A DNA stretch of 8,849 nucleotides from Bacteroidota bacterium (GCA_021796135.1 JAJYOQ010000150.1:1-8849), one strand, 5' to 3'. Numbered from the stretch's first letter, positions 1-7,056 are shown. Made by a program: numbers and translations. The notes: generated by a model not told the origin, from the letters alone.

Positions 1-553
1 CATTTACGAGCAACTGTGCAGATTGACCCTTCCTTAATTTTTCAAACACAGTTGACCACAAAAATGAATTTGAAGTATTTCCGTAAAAATCTGCTGCACG
101 CGCAATTAATGCCTTAATGTTTCCTTTCTTAACCTCAGTCATCAATTGTTCGGCTATCTTTGCTCTGACTTCTCCTTTTTTGCTTGAAGGATTTATTGGG
201 GTGTTTTCTTTCATCCACCCATTTACTTTACCGTACATATAAACATTGTCAAAAAAAACTAACCTACAATTATTTTTTTTACATGCAGTAATTACGTTCG
301 TCATTATTTTCGGCCATAGGTCTTGCCACACTACAAACTTATATTGCAATCCAACAGTAAGATAAACTACTTCCGAATTTCTTACAGCATCCTCTGTTTG
401 CGATGCATCCGATAAATCAGCTTTAAATAATTCATCTGTTGGATGAATAGCTTTTGGATTTCTGCTTACTAATCTAATTTTATCAGTGTACTGAGGAAGA
501 ATTTTTGCGAGTTCATTTCCTATTACACCACCTGTACCTAATATTGTTTGCAT
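1..553 (-). CDS. NAD(P)-dependent epimerase/dehydratase (extended SDR), 3' part cut off by window edge
   Basis: The N-terminal 184 residues of an extended short-chain dehydrogenase/reductase; the reading frame stays open to base 1, so the C-terminus lies outside the window. Seen: a Rossmann nucleotide-binding loop GTGGVIG at residues 6-12, VSR at 29-31 after the second strand (a basic residue there often goes with NADP(H)), an acidic residue in KADLSDA near 45-50, the YxxxK catalytic pair as Y105/K109 in DNVYMYGK, and RAADFYG at 152-158, which is typical of this epimerase group. The family works on nucleotide-sugar-like or related small substrates in the cytoplasm; the substrate here cannot be told. 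The start is the ATG at 553, preceded on the minus strand by a purine-rich AGAGAGA and, further up, AAGGAG. The next gene upstream on the same strand (SRPBCC) is 459 nt away with a repeat element between, so shared transcription is unlikely. Confidence 0.88.
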   Translation of the reverse strand, partial: MQTILGTGGVIGNELAKILPQYTDKIRLVSRNPKAIHPTDELFKADLSDASQTEDAVRNSEVVYLTVGLQYKFVVWQDLWPKIMTNVITACKKNNCRLVFFDNVYMYGKVNGWMKENTPINPSSKKGEVRAKIAEQLMTEVKKGNIKALIARAADFYGNTSNSFLWSTVFEKLRKGQSAQLLVN

Positions 554-660
554 ATAGTCTCTCTATTTTATTACTCCTTACCCGAAGGGTCAACTTTATT
601 CATATCTGCTTTCTAAGAAGTAAACCTTATTATTTAATCTGACTTATTGTAAAAAAATAA

Positions 661-827
661 TTAATAATTAAAGTTACGCATAAATGTATTTTAACAGAAA
701 AAAAATCCATATCTGTCATTCCCACTAAAGTGGGAATCCATTTTTTCGTTTGTTTTAGCAAAGTAGATACCCGCTTTCGCGGGTAGGACATGCAGTTTTT
801 ACGATTTTGCGTAACTTCAGTTAATAA
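661..827. mobile_element. MITE-like non-autonomous element with terminal inverted repeats
   Basis: The left end at 661-680 and the right end at 808-827 are inverted copies matching at 17 of 20 positions; the inner 10 bases, AAGTTACGCA (671-680) and TGCGTAACTT (808-817), match perfectly. The roughly 167-bp unit encodes nothing and contains two hairpins (see 715-790). Size, lack of coding capacity, AT-rich flanks and intergenic position fit a miniature inverted-repeat element or a repeat nested in one. I could not find a convincing target-site duplication at either the 10-base or the 20-base boundary, so the exact ends and the mobilising transposase family are open. Confidence 0.5.
715..790. 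repeat. Paired palindromic repeat (two hairpins)
   Basis: The first palindrome at 718-737 is ATTCCCACT-AA-AGTGGGAAT, a perfect 9-bp inverted repeat with 2-nt spacer. The second at 768-785 is TACCCGC-TTTC-GCGGGTA, a 7-bp stem with 4-nt loop. The two are flanked by TGTC (715-717 region) and GGACA (786-790), so the whole has an outer inverted symmetry. This arrangement resembles the dispersed intergenic repeats found in many bacterial genomes that yield spurious peptides such as RVSTLLKQTKKWIPTLVGM on translation. It is much more G+C-rich than its surroundings, suggesting a distinct origin. In RNA both hairpins would be stable and could act on mRNA ends, but no U-tract follows them. Confidence 0.6.
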
Positions 828-1012
828 GATAATAAGTTTTAATAATAAAATCCAAGAAGTGAAAAAAGATTTGTAAATTTCCCAACTCCAGCATTTCAAT
901 ACTACGGTGCCCAACGACCACACTAATAAAGGAATCCGTTTTTGCTGGTTTGTAAGGAATAATGATTCTTTGGAGGCAAATATAGATGTTATTTTTTTGA
1001 ACTACCTTAGTG

Positions 1013-1465
1013 CTATTCTTCTTCCAACAACTTTTTTATTTCAATCAATATTGGATTCCATCCTCCGCCCTGGATTGTTTCGTTGTATCTTTTTTCTCCG
1101 TCTCCGACAGTTGCATAATCCCCCTGGCTTACTGTTAAAATTGTTTCTCCCTTTACTTCCGATAAGGCATAAGTTACTGTTAGATAGTTTTCAAGTATAT
1201 CAGCAATTCCAGAATTTGGATCAATAGTAGTGTATTCTAAAAATTTTCCTTTATCAATTTGAACAATATTTCCTTTTACAGCCACCATTTCTTTACCGCC
1301 AAAAACTCCTTTCCACAATAACGGACTGCCTGCTTTCCAATCGGAAACAGTTTCACAGCCGAACATATATTTTTTCGTTTGCTCCGGGTTTGTCAGCGCA
1401 TCCCAAACCTTTGAAGCCGGTGCCTTAATAGCAATGCTGTTTTTTACAATAAGTTGTTTGCTCAT
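1013..1465 (-). CDS. SRPBCC / AHSA1-like domain protein
   Basis: A 150-residue single-domain protein of the START/Bet v1-like SRPBCC superfamily, in the group related to the Aha1 (Hsp90 ATPase activator) C-terminal domain. Seen: the opening strand and IKAPASKVWDALTNPE (about 13-28), which is the diagnostic N-terminal motif; YMFGCETVSDWKAGSPLLWKG following; and a C-terminal helix QGGGWNPILIEIKKLLEEE (132-150). The length is complete for the family. Members form a hydrophobic cavity and bind small ligands or act as cytoplasmic stress or environmental-response factors; no function can be assigned from sequence alone. The ATG at 1465 has AAGGA about 8 nt upstream. There is no signal peptide. It stands alone: the nearest genes on the same strand are 249 nt upstream of its start and 459 nt beyond its stop. 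Confidence 0.9.
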   Translation of the reverse strand: MSKQLIVKNSIAIKAPASKVWDALTNPEQTKKYMFGCETVSDWKAGSPLLWKGVFGGKEMVAVKGNIVQIDKGKFLEYTTIDPNSGIADILENYLTVTYALSEVKGETILTVSQGDYATVGDGEKRYNETIQGGGWNPILIEIKKLLEEE

Positions 1466-1714
1466 CTTAATATCCTTGTTTCTTGGTATTATCTATAAAT
1501 ATTAATGCTTTATAAAAAGTGTTTCAGTAGAGTGATAGTTAGCAGAGAAATAAATCTATAATTTTTATAATATATAAATTTAATCCTTTATGATAATATT
1601 TTCCAACTATAAAATCTTTTACTAAAAGGACAGATAGATTTGCTTTCTATAAAATCCATTTTTAGGATTCTTTGTTCAAATTGAAAATTATTAGTATGAT
1701 GGTGTGGCAGTATT
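1466..1714. other. AT-rich intergenic spacer
   Basis: This 249-nt gap separates the end of the restriction cassette from the SRPBCC gene and should contain the SRPBCC promoter and the end of the cassette transcript. The only structure seen is a weak 5-bp hairpin at 1653-1669 (AATCC/GGATT), without a clear U-tract on the minus strand. A 23-codon frame on the minus strand lacks a ribosome binding site and is not called. Confidence 0.5.
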
Positions 1715-2491
1715 CTATTTGAAACGGGAAAAATAATTATCGATTTCATCTCTCATTTCAATTCCCACTTTTTCAAAACAATCAAGTAAATCTTCGTATG
1801 CCCCTTCACCACCAATGAAATCCCAAAATTCTTTTCCGACTTTTAATTCATTTTCAAGATCTAACATTCCTCTCATAGTCCATCGGTTATAGGGTTGAGG
1901 TTCATAAGGATTGTATGGAATTGCAATTAATGTTTGAACATCTGCTGTTGGATTATTTGCAAGAGTTGCTGCAACCCACTCTAATAGCGTTCTCTTGAAT
2001 TCTTTAAAACCTCCAGCGTTTGGTTTAGCCGTTTTTAAATCAAAGAGATATAAAGTCCCATTTTTCGCAATAAGTTTGATATCAACTTTCGTGAGTTTTA
2101 CATTTTTCATTTCACCTTGATTACAAACGATTCTAATTGAATTAATTTCCTTCTGTTTATCTGGCAAAGTATTTGCTGTTGCTAAGTTATCCATTATATC
2201 TTGAATAACTATATGGGCAGAAGCAGAAATTTTTGTACCCGCAATTTGTTGAGATGATGCTGTCTCAAAACCTGGAGAAGCCAATGCTAAGGCAATTGGC
2301 TCAAAGATAGTAGTTCCAAAATTCGTATTTAACGAATGAATAAAAGAGTATAATGCCAACCTATCTTTTCCTAATAATCTGGTGTGAAACGGCATTGATG
2401 CTGGTTCCGGTGAATAGTTCTGAAATTTATTTCTTAAACAAATTTGTAAAGTATTATTAATTTCCTCTTTTTGATTTTGGGATAATGCCAT
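1715..2491 (-). CDS. Type II restriction endonuclease, TdeIII-like
   Basis: A 258-residue protein that I recognise as resembling the TdeIII/MjaII group of type II restriction enzymes, whose characterised members are, as I recall, GGNCC-specific; that specificity is inferred here, not shown. The PD-(D/E)xK nuclease core is visible as KVDIKL (D137) followed 14 residues later by FDLKTAKPN (D151, K153), the metal-binding and catalytic residues. The C-terminal block with PYNPYEPQPYNRW (193-204) and EFWDFIGGEGAYEDLL (221-236) is the part that most resembles the family. It would cut unmodified foreign DNA in the cytoplasm. It is the last gene of the cassette, its ATG only 2 nt after the stop of the 63-aa gene (TAAATATG), so translational coupling is likely and would delay nuclease synthesis relative to the methyltransferase. 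There is no strong ribosome binding site of its own. Nuclease call firm; subfamily moderately sure. Confidence 0.78.
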   Translation of the reverse strand: MALSQNQKEEINNTLQICLRNKFQNYSPEPASMPFHTRLLGKDRLALYSFIHSLNTNFGTTIFEPIALALASPGFETASSQQIAGTKISASAHIVIQDIMDNLATANTLPDKQKEINSIRIVCNQGEMKNVKLTKVDIKLIAKNGTLYLFDLKTAKPNAGGFKEFKRTLLEWVAATLANNPTADVQTLIAIPYNPYEPQPYNRWTMRGMLDLENELKVGKEFWDFIGGEGAYEDLLDCFEKVGIEMRDEIDNYFSRFK

Positions 2492-2493
2492 AT

Positions 2494-2685
2494 TTAATAT
2501 TCTTTCTTTTCAACTATAGAAGTTATTGCCTCTTCGATAATATCAAACCAATTTATCGATTTTTCTACTTCAGCAATCACTTTTTCTATTTCATCATCAT
2601 TTAATTTCCTATTAAGAGAATCAATAGCGACTGTCTGAATATCCCCGATATTAAGAGAATAAAAAATTTTATTTCCTTTAATCAT
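2494..2685 (-). CDS. Small acidic protein of unknown function in the restriction-modification operon
   Basis: A 63-residue protein, not assigned to a named family. It starts with a short strand-like segment (KIFYSLNIGDIQTVAID, about 5-21) followed by LNDDEIEKVIAEVEKSINWFDIIEEAITSIV (28-58), predicted by eye to be two amphipathic helices rich in Glu/Asp and Ile/Val, joined around NWFD. I have the impression that similar short proteins with this DIQxVA...DDEIExV...WFDxIE pattern occur near DNA methyltransferase genes, but cannot check that here. It sits 13 nt after the methyltransferase stop and 2 nt before the nuclease start, on the same strand. It lacks a DNA-binding helix-turn-helix pattern, so it does not look like a classical controller (C) protein. 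The acidic charge and size would suit a partner or inhibitor of either enzyme, which is only a guess. Its compact position between two real genes supports it being real. Confidence 0.72.
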   Translation of the reverse strand: MIKGNKIFYSLNIGDIQTVAIDSLNRKLNDDEIEKVIAEVEKSINWFDIIEEAITSIVEKKEY

Positions 2686-2698
2686 AATGCACCAATAA

Positions 2699-4300
2699 TT
2701 ATTTTAAATGAAAAATTATTTCCGAATAAGCTCCCTTGTCTCTCTCAGTTCTATTTAAGACTGGGCGTTTAAATTGCTTTACTATTTTTAATCCTGCATT
2801 TTGGGCTATGATTGGGTAAAGATTATTTTTATCATTGGCTACAAGAAAGATATTAAAATCATCAGCCAGATATGGTTTTACATTTAATAAAACTTTTGTT
2901 ATTCCCTCTACATAAGAATCCCTTGCTTCTTTCCCTTTACCTTTAATTAGTGGCCCTATTTCCAAATCATCTCTTCTTTCAAAGCCAAATAAGTCATATG
3001 CGTAAGCATGTTGTTCGTGGTAATCAATAAGTCCTACATAAGGAGGACTGGAAAATATTCCTTGGATCTTTTGACCATTAAATAACTTTGAAAGGTTCTT
3101 ATTTCGCTTATCTAATTCTTTCTTAATATCAATGCTTTGTGAATCTCCGGTAAGACAAATCTGATAAGTGTTGCTTCTTAGTTTATCGAATTGCTGTAAT
3201 CTTTTTAAAGTGTCTGTACTGTATCTTTCCCACCAACTCATAATAGAAAAAAGCGGCTTACAAATTTTTCCGTGCTTATGGCAGTAATATGTTTTAGAAA
3301 TCGGTTCAACTAAGGTTGCTAAGTCGGAATGTGTTGTAGCTCTACAAGAACGTATAGTCCGGCTTAATATAACAGTAACCACTTTCTTAATATTTATATC
3401 TTCTATTTTCTTGATAAGATCAAATACAAAATCAATCTCGGTTCTAACATGTGTTAAATACCATTTGTCCAAGAAGGAATCAGCATCAGCTTTAATAAGT
3501 TCAATTTTATATTTTTTAACCAGACTCTCGAAAACCGGTAAAAATTCCCTTTCTTTTTTTGTAGCATAATCATATTCACTGAAGTCTTTTTGATTAAGCC
3601 AGTGTTTATAATCCGGTACCGGGAAATATTTATTATTAAATAATGCTAATTCTTCTAATAATACTTTTTCAAACTCAACGATCTTGGAATCAATAATAAA
3701 TTTTCTTAGTTGAGTAGTAATTTCATTTAAGACGTTATTAAGATTTAAAAAATTATATCTGCTAATTTTTATGTTACTTATAAGCGAGTTGAAAGAAGAG
3801 ACATCTATTCCTATTGCATGCATTCCTAATTCATTTGCCTGGACTAATGTTGTTCCGCTTCCGCAGAAAGGATCCAAGACAATATCACCTGGTTTGAAAT
3901 AAATTTCCTTCTTAAATTCATCTGTATGATTATCAAGGAAGTATTGCACTAATTGTGGAATGAATTTCCCTTTGTATGGATGCAATCTATGAACATGCTT
4001 TGTAGTATCAGCTTCTTTTAAGTAATCAAAAGAAAGATGCCAATCTAAATCATCTCCTAATTTTTTCTTCCAATTAATTTCCCTTTTGCCGTAATAAGAA
4101 TCGTAATATTTAATTAATTCCTTTTTGGAAACCAAAGCTGTCCCATTATCACCATGCTTTTTAATTTTCCCATAGTTTACAAGGTAAGCTATATTAGAAG
4201 TAGTTACATTACGTTTAAGATATTCACACGCCCAATTGCTTGCTTCTTTTAGCGTTAAAAAATCTTCAGAGTTTTGTATATGTAAAAAGGAATCTTGCAT
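2699..4300 (-). CDS. Site-specific DNA methyltransferase (probably N4-cytosine or N6-adenine) with N-terminal HTH domain
   Basis: A 533-residue AdoMet-dependent DNA amino-methyltransferase. Seen in order: a MerR/excisionase-like helix-turn-helix region (FLTLKEASNWACEYL to KKELIKYYDSYYG, about 14-71); motif X-like HPYKGKFIPQ (107-116); AdoMet-binding motif I DPFCGSGTT (143-151) and following GIDVSSFN (164-171); a long insert of about 265 residues with SCRATTHSDLATL (318-330) and a Cys/His cluster YYCHKHGKIC (338-347); and catalytic motif IV SSPPY (417-421). SPPY is usual for N4-cytosine enzymes, so m4C is more likely than m6A. The motif order (I, large middle part, IV) is that of the alpha group, the middle probably holding target recognition. 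It should protect sites cut by the nuclease downstream. The ATG at 4300 is the first possible start, as an in-frame TAG lies 6 nt upstream; there is no clear Shine-Dalgarno. The N-terminal domain and the operator-like repeats at its start suggest autoregulation. Confidence 0.9.
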   Translation of the reverse strand: MQDSFLHIQNSEDFLTLKEASNWACEYLKRNVTTSNIAYLVNYGKIKKHGDNGTALVSKKELIKYYDSYYGKREINWKKKLGDDLDWHLSFDYLKEADTTKHVHRLHPYKGKFIPQLVQYFLDNHTDEFKKEIYFKPGDIVLDPFCGSGTTLVQANELGMHAIGIDVSSFNSLISNIKISRYNFLNLNNVLNEITTQLRKFIIDSKIVEFEKVLLEELALFNNKYFPVPDYKHWLNQKDFSEYDYATKKEREFLPVFESLVKKYKIELIKADADSFLDKWYLTHVRTEIDFVFDLIKKIEDINIKKVVTVILSRTIRSCRATTHSDLATLVEPISKTYYCHKHGKICKPLFSIMSWWERYSTDTLKRLQQFDKLRSNTYQICLTGDSQSIDIKKELDKRNKNLSKLFNGQKIQGIFSSPPYVGLIDYHEQHAYAYDLFGFERRDDLEIGPLIKGKGKEARDSYVEGITKVLLNVKPYLADDFNIFLVANDKNNLYPIIAQNAGLKIVKQFKRPVLNRTERDKGAYSEIIFHLK

Positions 4301-4324
4301 ACACTAATTTACACATTTTTACAC
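4300..4324 (-). promoter_or_regulatory. Three GTGTA direct repeats with 10-bp period (candidate operator)
   Basis: On the minus strand GTGTA occurs three times at exact 10-bp spacing (plus-strand TACAC at 4320-4324, 4310-4314 and 4300-4304), the last one touching the first base of the methyltransferase ATG. One helical turn per copy places all three on the same face of the DNA, as for a protein bound in tandem. They lie just downstream of the predicted -10 element, over the likely transcription start and the whole short leader. The natural candidate binder is the N-terminal helix-turn-helix of the methyltransferase itself; that is inference. Confidence 0.42.
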
Positions 4325-4328
4325 AAAA

Positions 4329-4358
4329 ATTTTACCGATATTCTCACCTGTATGTTAA
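4329..4358 (-). promoter_or_regulatory. Candidate sigma-70-like promoter of the restriction-modification operon
   Basis: On the minus strand TTAACA (4353-4358; 5 of 6 to TTGACA) is followed after 18 bp by TAAAAT (4329-4334; 5 of 6 to TATAAT). Transcription would begin near 4322, giving a leader of about 20 nt before the ATG at 4300. In AT-rich DNA such matches arise by chance, but the position is right for the first gene of the cassette and no better candidate is apparent. Confidence 0.35.
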
Positions 4359-4499
4359 TTCATTTTAGTTTACTTTCCCCAATTTAAATCTGTCCGAAAA
4401 TAAAGAGAAACAAATTTGCCTTATAAGAATAGAAATAATAATTATTTTTAATCCCTAAAATTTTCTTGTTTATTCAACTTGACGGCTTATTGAGGTAAT

Positions 4500-4519
4500 T
4501 AATTATTCTAAAATAATTA
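4500..4519. repeat. AT-rich inverted repeat upstream of receptor gene
   Basis: TAATTATT (4500-4507) and AATAATTA (4512-4519) are perfect inverted copies around a 4-nt centre. The symmetry extends outward to GGT (4494-4496) and ACC (4519-4522 region) if three bases are bulged on the left. It lies about 120 nt before the receptor start and could be a dimeric regulator site; it is too AT-rich to be a convincing terminator, and chance is not excluded. Confidence 0.3.
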
Positions 4520-4636
4520 ACCCTGTCAAAAACCAAATAATGATATTTAACAAAAAGGATTTGCCTTCAGAGTTTTTCTACCTTTCTATAACATTTCTTA
4601 ACAGATAGTTAATACAGAATAACAAGGAATTTTTAT

Positions 4637-7009
4637 ATGTGCTTAGAGGAAAAACTTTCCCTTACATTCTTATTTTTTGCTTTACTAACCTTCACCTGCT
4701 TTGGACAAACGAAAAATATTTCCACAGTCAGCGGTTTTGTCTATGATAAATCAACGGGCGAGTCTTTAATCGGCGCTAATGTATATATCCCCGGTACTCA
4801 ACTTGGTAATATTACGAATAACAGTGGCTACTTTGTTATATCTGATATTCCCGGAGGGAAACAAAAATTAATTGCAAGCTACGTTGGCTATAACACTATG
4901 GTAAAAGAATTATCGCTAAACGGTGAGCAGCAGCTTTTAAGAATTTATTTGGTTCCGAAGGCATATAAAATCGGTGAGGTTTTAGTAAAAGGTGATTCTA
5001 TGAAACTTGCTGATAAACTTTTTGCAAAACCATTATCTACTATAGTTATGAGTTCCCGCCAGGTAAATGAAATTCCAAAAGTAGTTGAAGCTGATCTTCT
5101 ACGCGCCTTGCAAACAATGCCCGGCATAACCTCACTGTCTGATTTTTCTTCCGCTATTTATGTACGCGGCGGAACACCGGATCAAAATCTTTATCTTGTT
5201 GACGGCGCTGAAATATATAACCCTGAACACGCCTTTGGCATCTTCTCAACTTTTAATACTAATGCAATTAAAAGGGTGGATGTTTCAAAAGGCGGTTTCG
5301 GCGCAGAATATGGCGATAAGCTTTCATCGGTAATTGATGTTACTAACCTTGACGGCAATAGGAGAAAATTTGAAGGTAATTTTAATTTAAGTCTTATCGC
5401 AGCCAATTTAACTTTGCAAATGCCTCTTGGCTCCTTCGGTTCATTATCAGGTTCTTTCCGGCGAACTTATATAGATCAAACATATTCCAGGTTTATTAAA
5501 AACTTACCCTCTTATTATTTTTATGATGGAAACTTAAAAGGCTTCTTCCAGCTTGGCGATAAGGATAACCTTACTGCAAGCTACTTTGGCAGTAAAGATA
5601 ATCTTAATTTTCAGGTCAACAATACTTCACCCCAAAGTCCTCACGTACTTTATAATTGGGGAAATACAATAGGATCAATTAACTGGGAACATCTCTTTAG
5701 CGATAAGATTTTTTCAAGATTCATGCTTTCAACCAGTAATTTTAATTCTAATTTTAGCTTCAACCAATCACAACCGATAGAAGAAAATAATTCTTTAGCT
5801 GACTATACTGCGAAAGGATCACTTGAATATTATATAACCAATCAGCTTAATCTGAAAGCAGGTGTGGTGTATAAACAACTTAATCTATTATACAATTTTA
5901 ACTGGAATGCAGGACTTGTAAATATCAACAATAAAGCTAATGAAGCAAATGCTTATACAAGCCTGTTGTGGAAACCTGATCCCGTGTGGGATATCGAAGC
6001 CGGTTTTAGATTCAACAAGTTTGCTTCAGATAAAACTTTTACAAATTATGAACCGCGCTTTTCTATCAAGTACAGACTATCGGAATCAAGCAGCTTAAAA
6101 TTTGCCACAGGATTATACGACCAATACCTCGATAGTATCCAAAGGCTATTCATCTCAAGTATCTGGATGGCGGCTGATAAAAATATAAATAGCTCGAGCG
6201 CAACGCATTTTATCTTTGGCTATGAAAAACAAGTGAACAACTTTTTTGTCTTTGAAGCGGAAACATATTTAAAGAATTATAAAAACCTCTATATCTTCAA
6301 TCAGAATTTTAATGCTGAAATAGCTCCAAACTATTATGAGCCAAACGGCAATCCTGTATATACTTCATCGCAAAATTTATTTACTCGCGGAGACGGCAGA
6401 TCATACGGGCTTGAACTAATGTTAAGAAAAGATATTGGAGCCGTTACTGGCTGGATTTCATATTCGCTGTCTCAGACAAAATATACTTTCGACGGCATAA
6501 ATCAAGGCAATGCGTTTGAACCAAGACAGGACAGAACTTCAGTCCTAAATTTCGTCTTGAACGGGAACGTTACTGATATATTCAATGGGAATTGGAATGG
6601 AAGCGAAACAAAGCATTCATCAAACTGGTTGCTTGGATTGAGTTTCATTTATACTTCCGGTCAACCTATTACTGTCCCTGCATCGGCTTACTTTGTAAAT
6701 TCTCTTCCGGCTTGGGATAATTATGGCACCGGCAGCCAGGACCTCCCAAGTTATAAGTTATACCCGGGTGCAATTGATACTTATAGGCTTCCCGCTTATA
6801 TAAGATTAGATGTAAGCATTACATGGGAAAAAGATTACGGCTCCTGGTCTTTTTCACCGTATCTTCAAATATTTAATATCGGTAATAGAAAGAACGTTTG
6901 GTTCATTAGCTACAGTAGTAACATTACCAATGGTGCGATTGTGCAAAATGTATCAACCGTAGATATGCTTCCATTTCTTCCAAGTCTCGGTGTAACAATT
7001 AAATTCTAA
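4637..7009 (+). CDS. TonB-dependent outer-membrane receptor with carboxypeptidase-regulatory-like domain
   Basis: A 790-residue outer-membrane receptor that would import a ligand using TonB/ExbBD energy. Seen in order: a signal peptide (hydrophobic LSLTFLFFALLTFTCFG, about 7-23, likely cleaved near FGQ); a carboxypeptidase-regulatory-like beta-sandwich (VSGFVYDKSTGESLIGANVYI to about 105); a TonB-box-like stretch KIGEVLVKG (111-119); a plug domain (about 130-236) including IYVRGGTPDQNLYLVDG, NPEHAFGIFSTFN and VSKGGFGAEYGDKLSSVIDV; then a beta-barrel of about 540 residues ending in VTIKF with the terminal Phe usual for outer-membrane insertion. It is shorter than typical SusC proteins (about 1000 aa), matching the group paired with DUF4249 proteins. 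The ATG at 4637 has AAGGA 8 nt upstream. The partner gene follows after 53 nt on the same strand. The ligand cannot be inferred. Confidence 0.93.
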   Translation: MCLEEKLSLTFLFFALLTFTCFGQTKNISTVSGFVYDKSTGESLIGANVYIPGTQLGNITNNSGYFVISDIPGGKQKLIASYVGYNTMVKELSLNGEQQLLRIYLVPKAYKIGEVLVKGDSMKLADKLFAKPLSTIVMSSRQVNEIPKVVEADLLRALQTMPGITSLSDFSSAIYVRGGTPDQNLYLVDGAEIYNPEHAFGIFSTFNTNAIKRVDVSKGGFGAEYGDKLSSVIDVTNLDGNRRKFEGNFNLSLIAANLTLQMPLGSFGSLSGSFRRTYIDQTYSRFIKNLPSYYFYDGNLKGFFQLGDKDNLTASYFGSKDNLNFQVNNTSPQSPHVLYNWGNTIGSINWEHLFSDKIFSRFMLSTSNFNSNFSFNQSQPIEENNSLADYTAKGSLEYYITNQLNLKAGVVYKQLNLLYNFNWNAGLVNINNKANEANAYTSLLWKPDPVWDIEAGFRFNKFASDKTFTNYEPRFSIKYRLSESSSLKFATGLYDQYLDSIQRLFISSIWMAADKNINSSSATHFIFGYEKQVNNFFVFEAETYLKNYKNLYIFNQNFNAEIAPNYYEPNGNPVYTSSQNLFTRGDGRSYGLELMLRKDIGAVTGWISYSLSQTKYTFDGINQGNAFEPRQDRTSVLNFVLNGNVTDIFNGNWNGSETKHSSNWLLGLSFIYTSGQPITVPASAYFVNSLPAWDNYGTGSQDLPSYKLYPGAIDTYRLPAYIRLDVSITWEKDYGSWSFSPYLQIFNIGNRKNVWFISYSSNITNGAIVQNVSTVDMLPFLPSLGVTIKF

Positions 7010-7050
7010 ATCAACATTGCTAAGACTATATGGAAAAAATTTATCTTAAA

Positions 7051-7056
7051 AAGAGG
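7051..7056 (+). promoter_or_regulatory. Ribosome binding site that decides the DUF4249 gene start
   Basis: AAGAGG ends 6 nt before the ATG at 7063. The earlier in-frame ATG at 7030 has no purine-rich site in front and would add 11 charged residues ahead of the signal peptide. The 7063 start is therefore preferred. Confidence 0.75.

Larger units (their letters stand above)
554..1012. other. Non-coding spacer with a MITE-like repeat
   Basis: This is 459 nt between the SRPBCC gene and the epimerase gene, both on the minus strand. It holds the inverted-repeat element at 661-827 and, at 580-590, a short hairpin (ACCC-GAA-GGGT) that would fall in the leader of the epimerase mRNA. A 97-codon open frame on the minus strand crosses the whole repeat, but its middle is simply the translation of the two hairpins, so I do not call it a gene. 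The stretch 828-1012 is AT-rich and shows nothing I can name. Confidence 0.7.
4301..4636. other. Divergent intergenic control region
   Basis: These 336 nt separate the divergently transcribed restriction-modification operon and receptor operon. The left end holds the candidate operator and promoter described separately. The middle holds an inverted repeat at 4500-4519. Near the right end there is TATAAC at 4587-4592 (5 of 6 to a -10 box, no good -35 partner), the small palindrome TTAAC-AGATA-GTTAA at 4598-4612, and the AAGGA ribosome binding site at 4624-4628 for the receptor. No open frame of note was seen. Confidence 0.6.

Noticed and set aside
630..923. 97-codon open frame on the minus strand
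   Set aside because: It crosses the MITE-like element, and its central peptide (RVSTLLKQTKKWIPTLVGM) is the well-known spurious translation of a paired palindromic repeat; there is no ribosome binding site and the two ends look like non-coding AT-rich DNA.
907..1227. 106-codon open frame on the plus strand
   Set aside because: Its 3' two thirds are antisense to the well-supported SRPBCC gene, with low-complexity Leu/Phe/Pro-rich content and no family resemblance.
1579..1657. 23-codon frame on the minus strand between the nuclease and SRPBCC genes
   Set aside because: Too short, no ribosome binding site, no recognisable composition.
1653..1669. Hairpin AATCC/GGATT as terminator of the restriction cassette
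   Set aside because: The stem is only 5 bp and no T run follows on the minus strand.
4945..5406. Two short minus-strand open frames (4945-5127 and 5191-5406)
   Set aside because: Both are antisense to the plug-domain part of the receptor gene, which is clearly the real coding frame.
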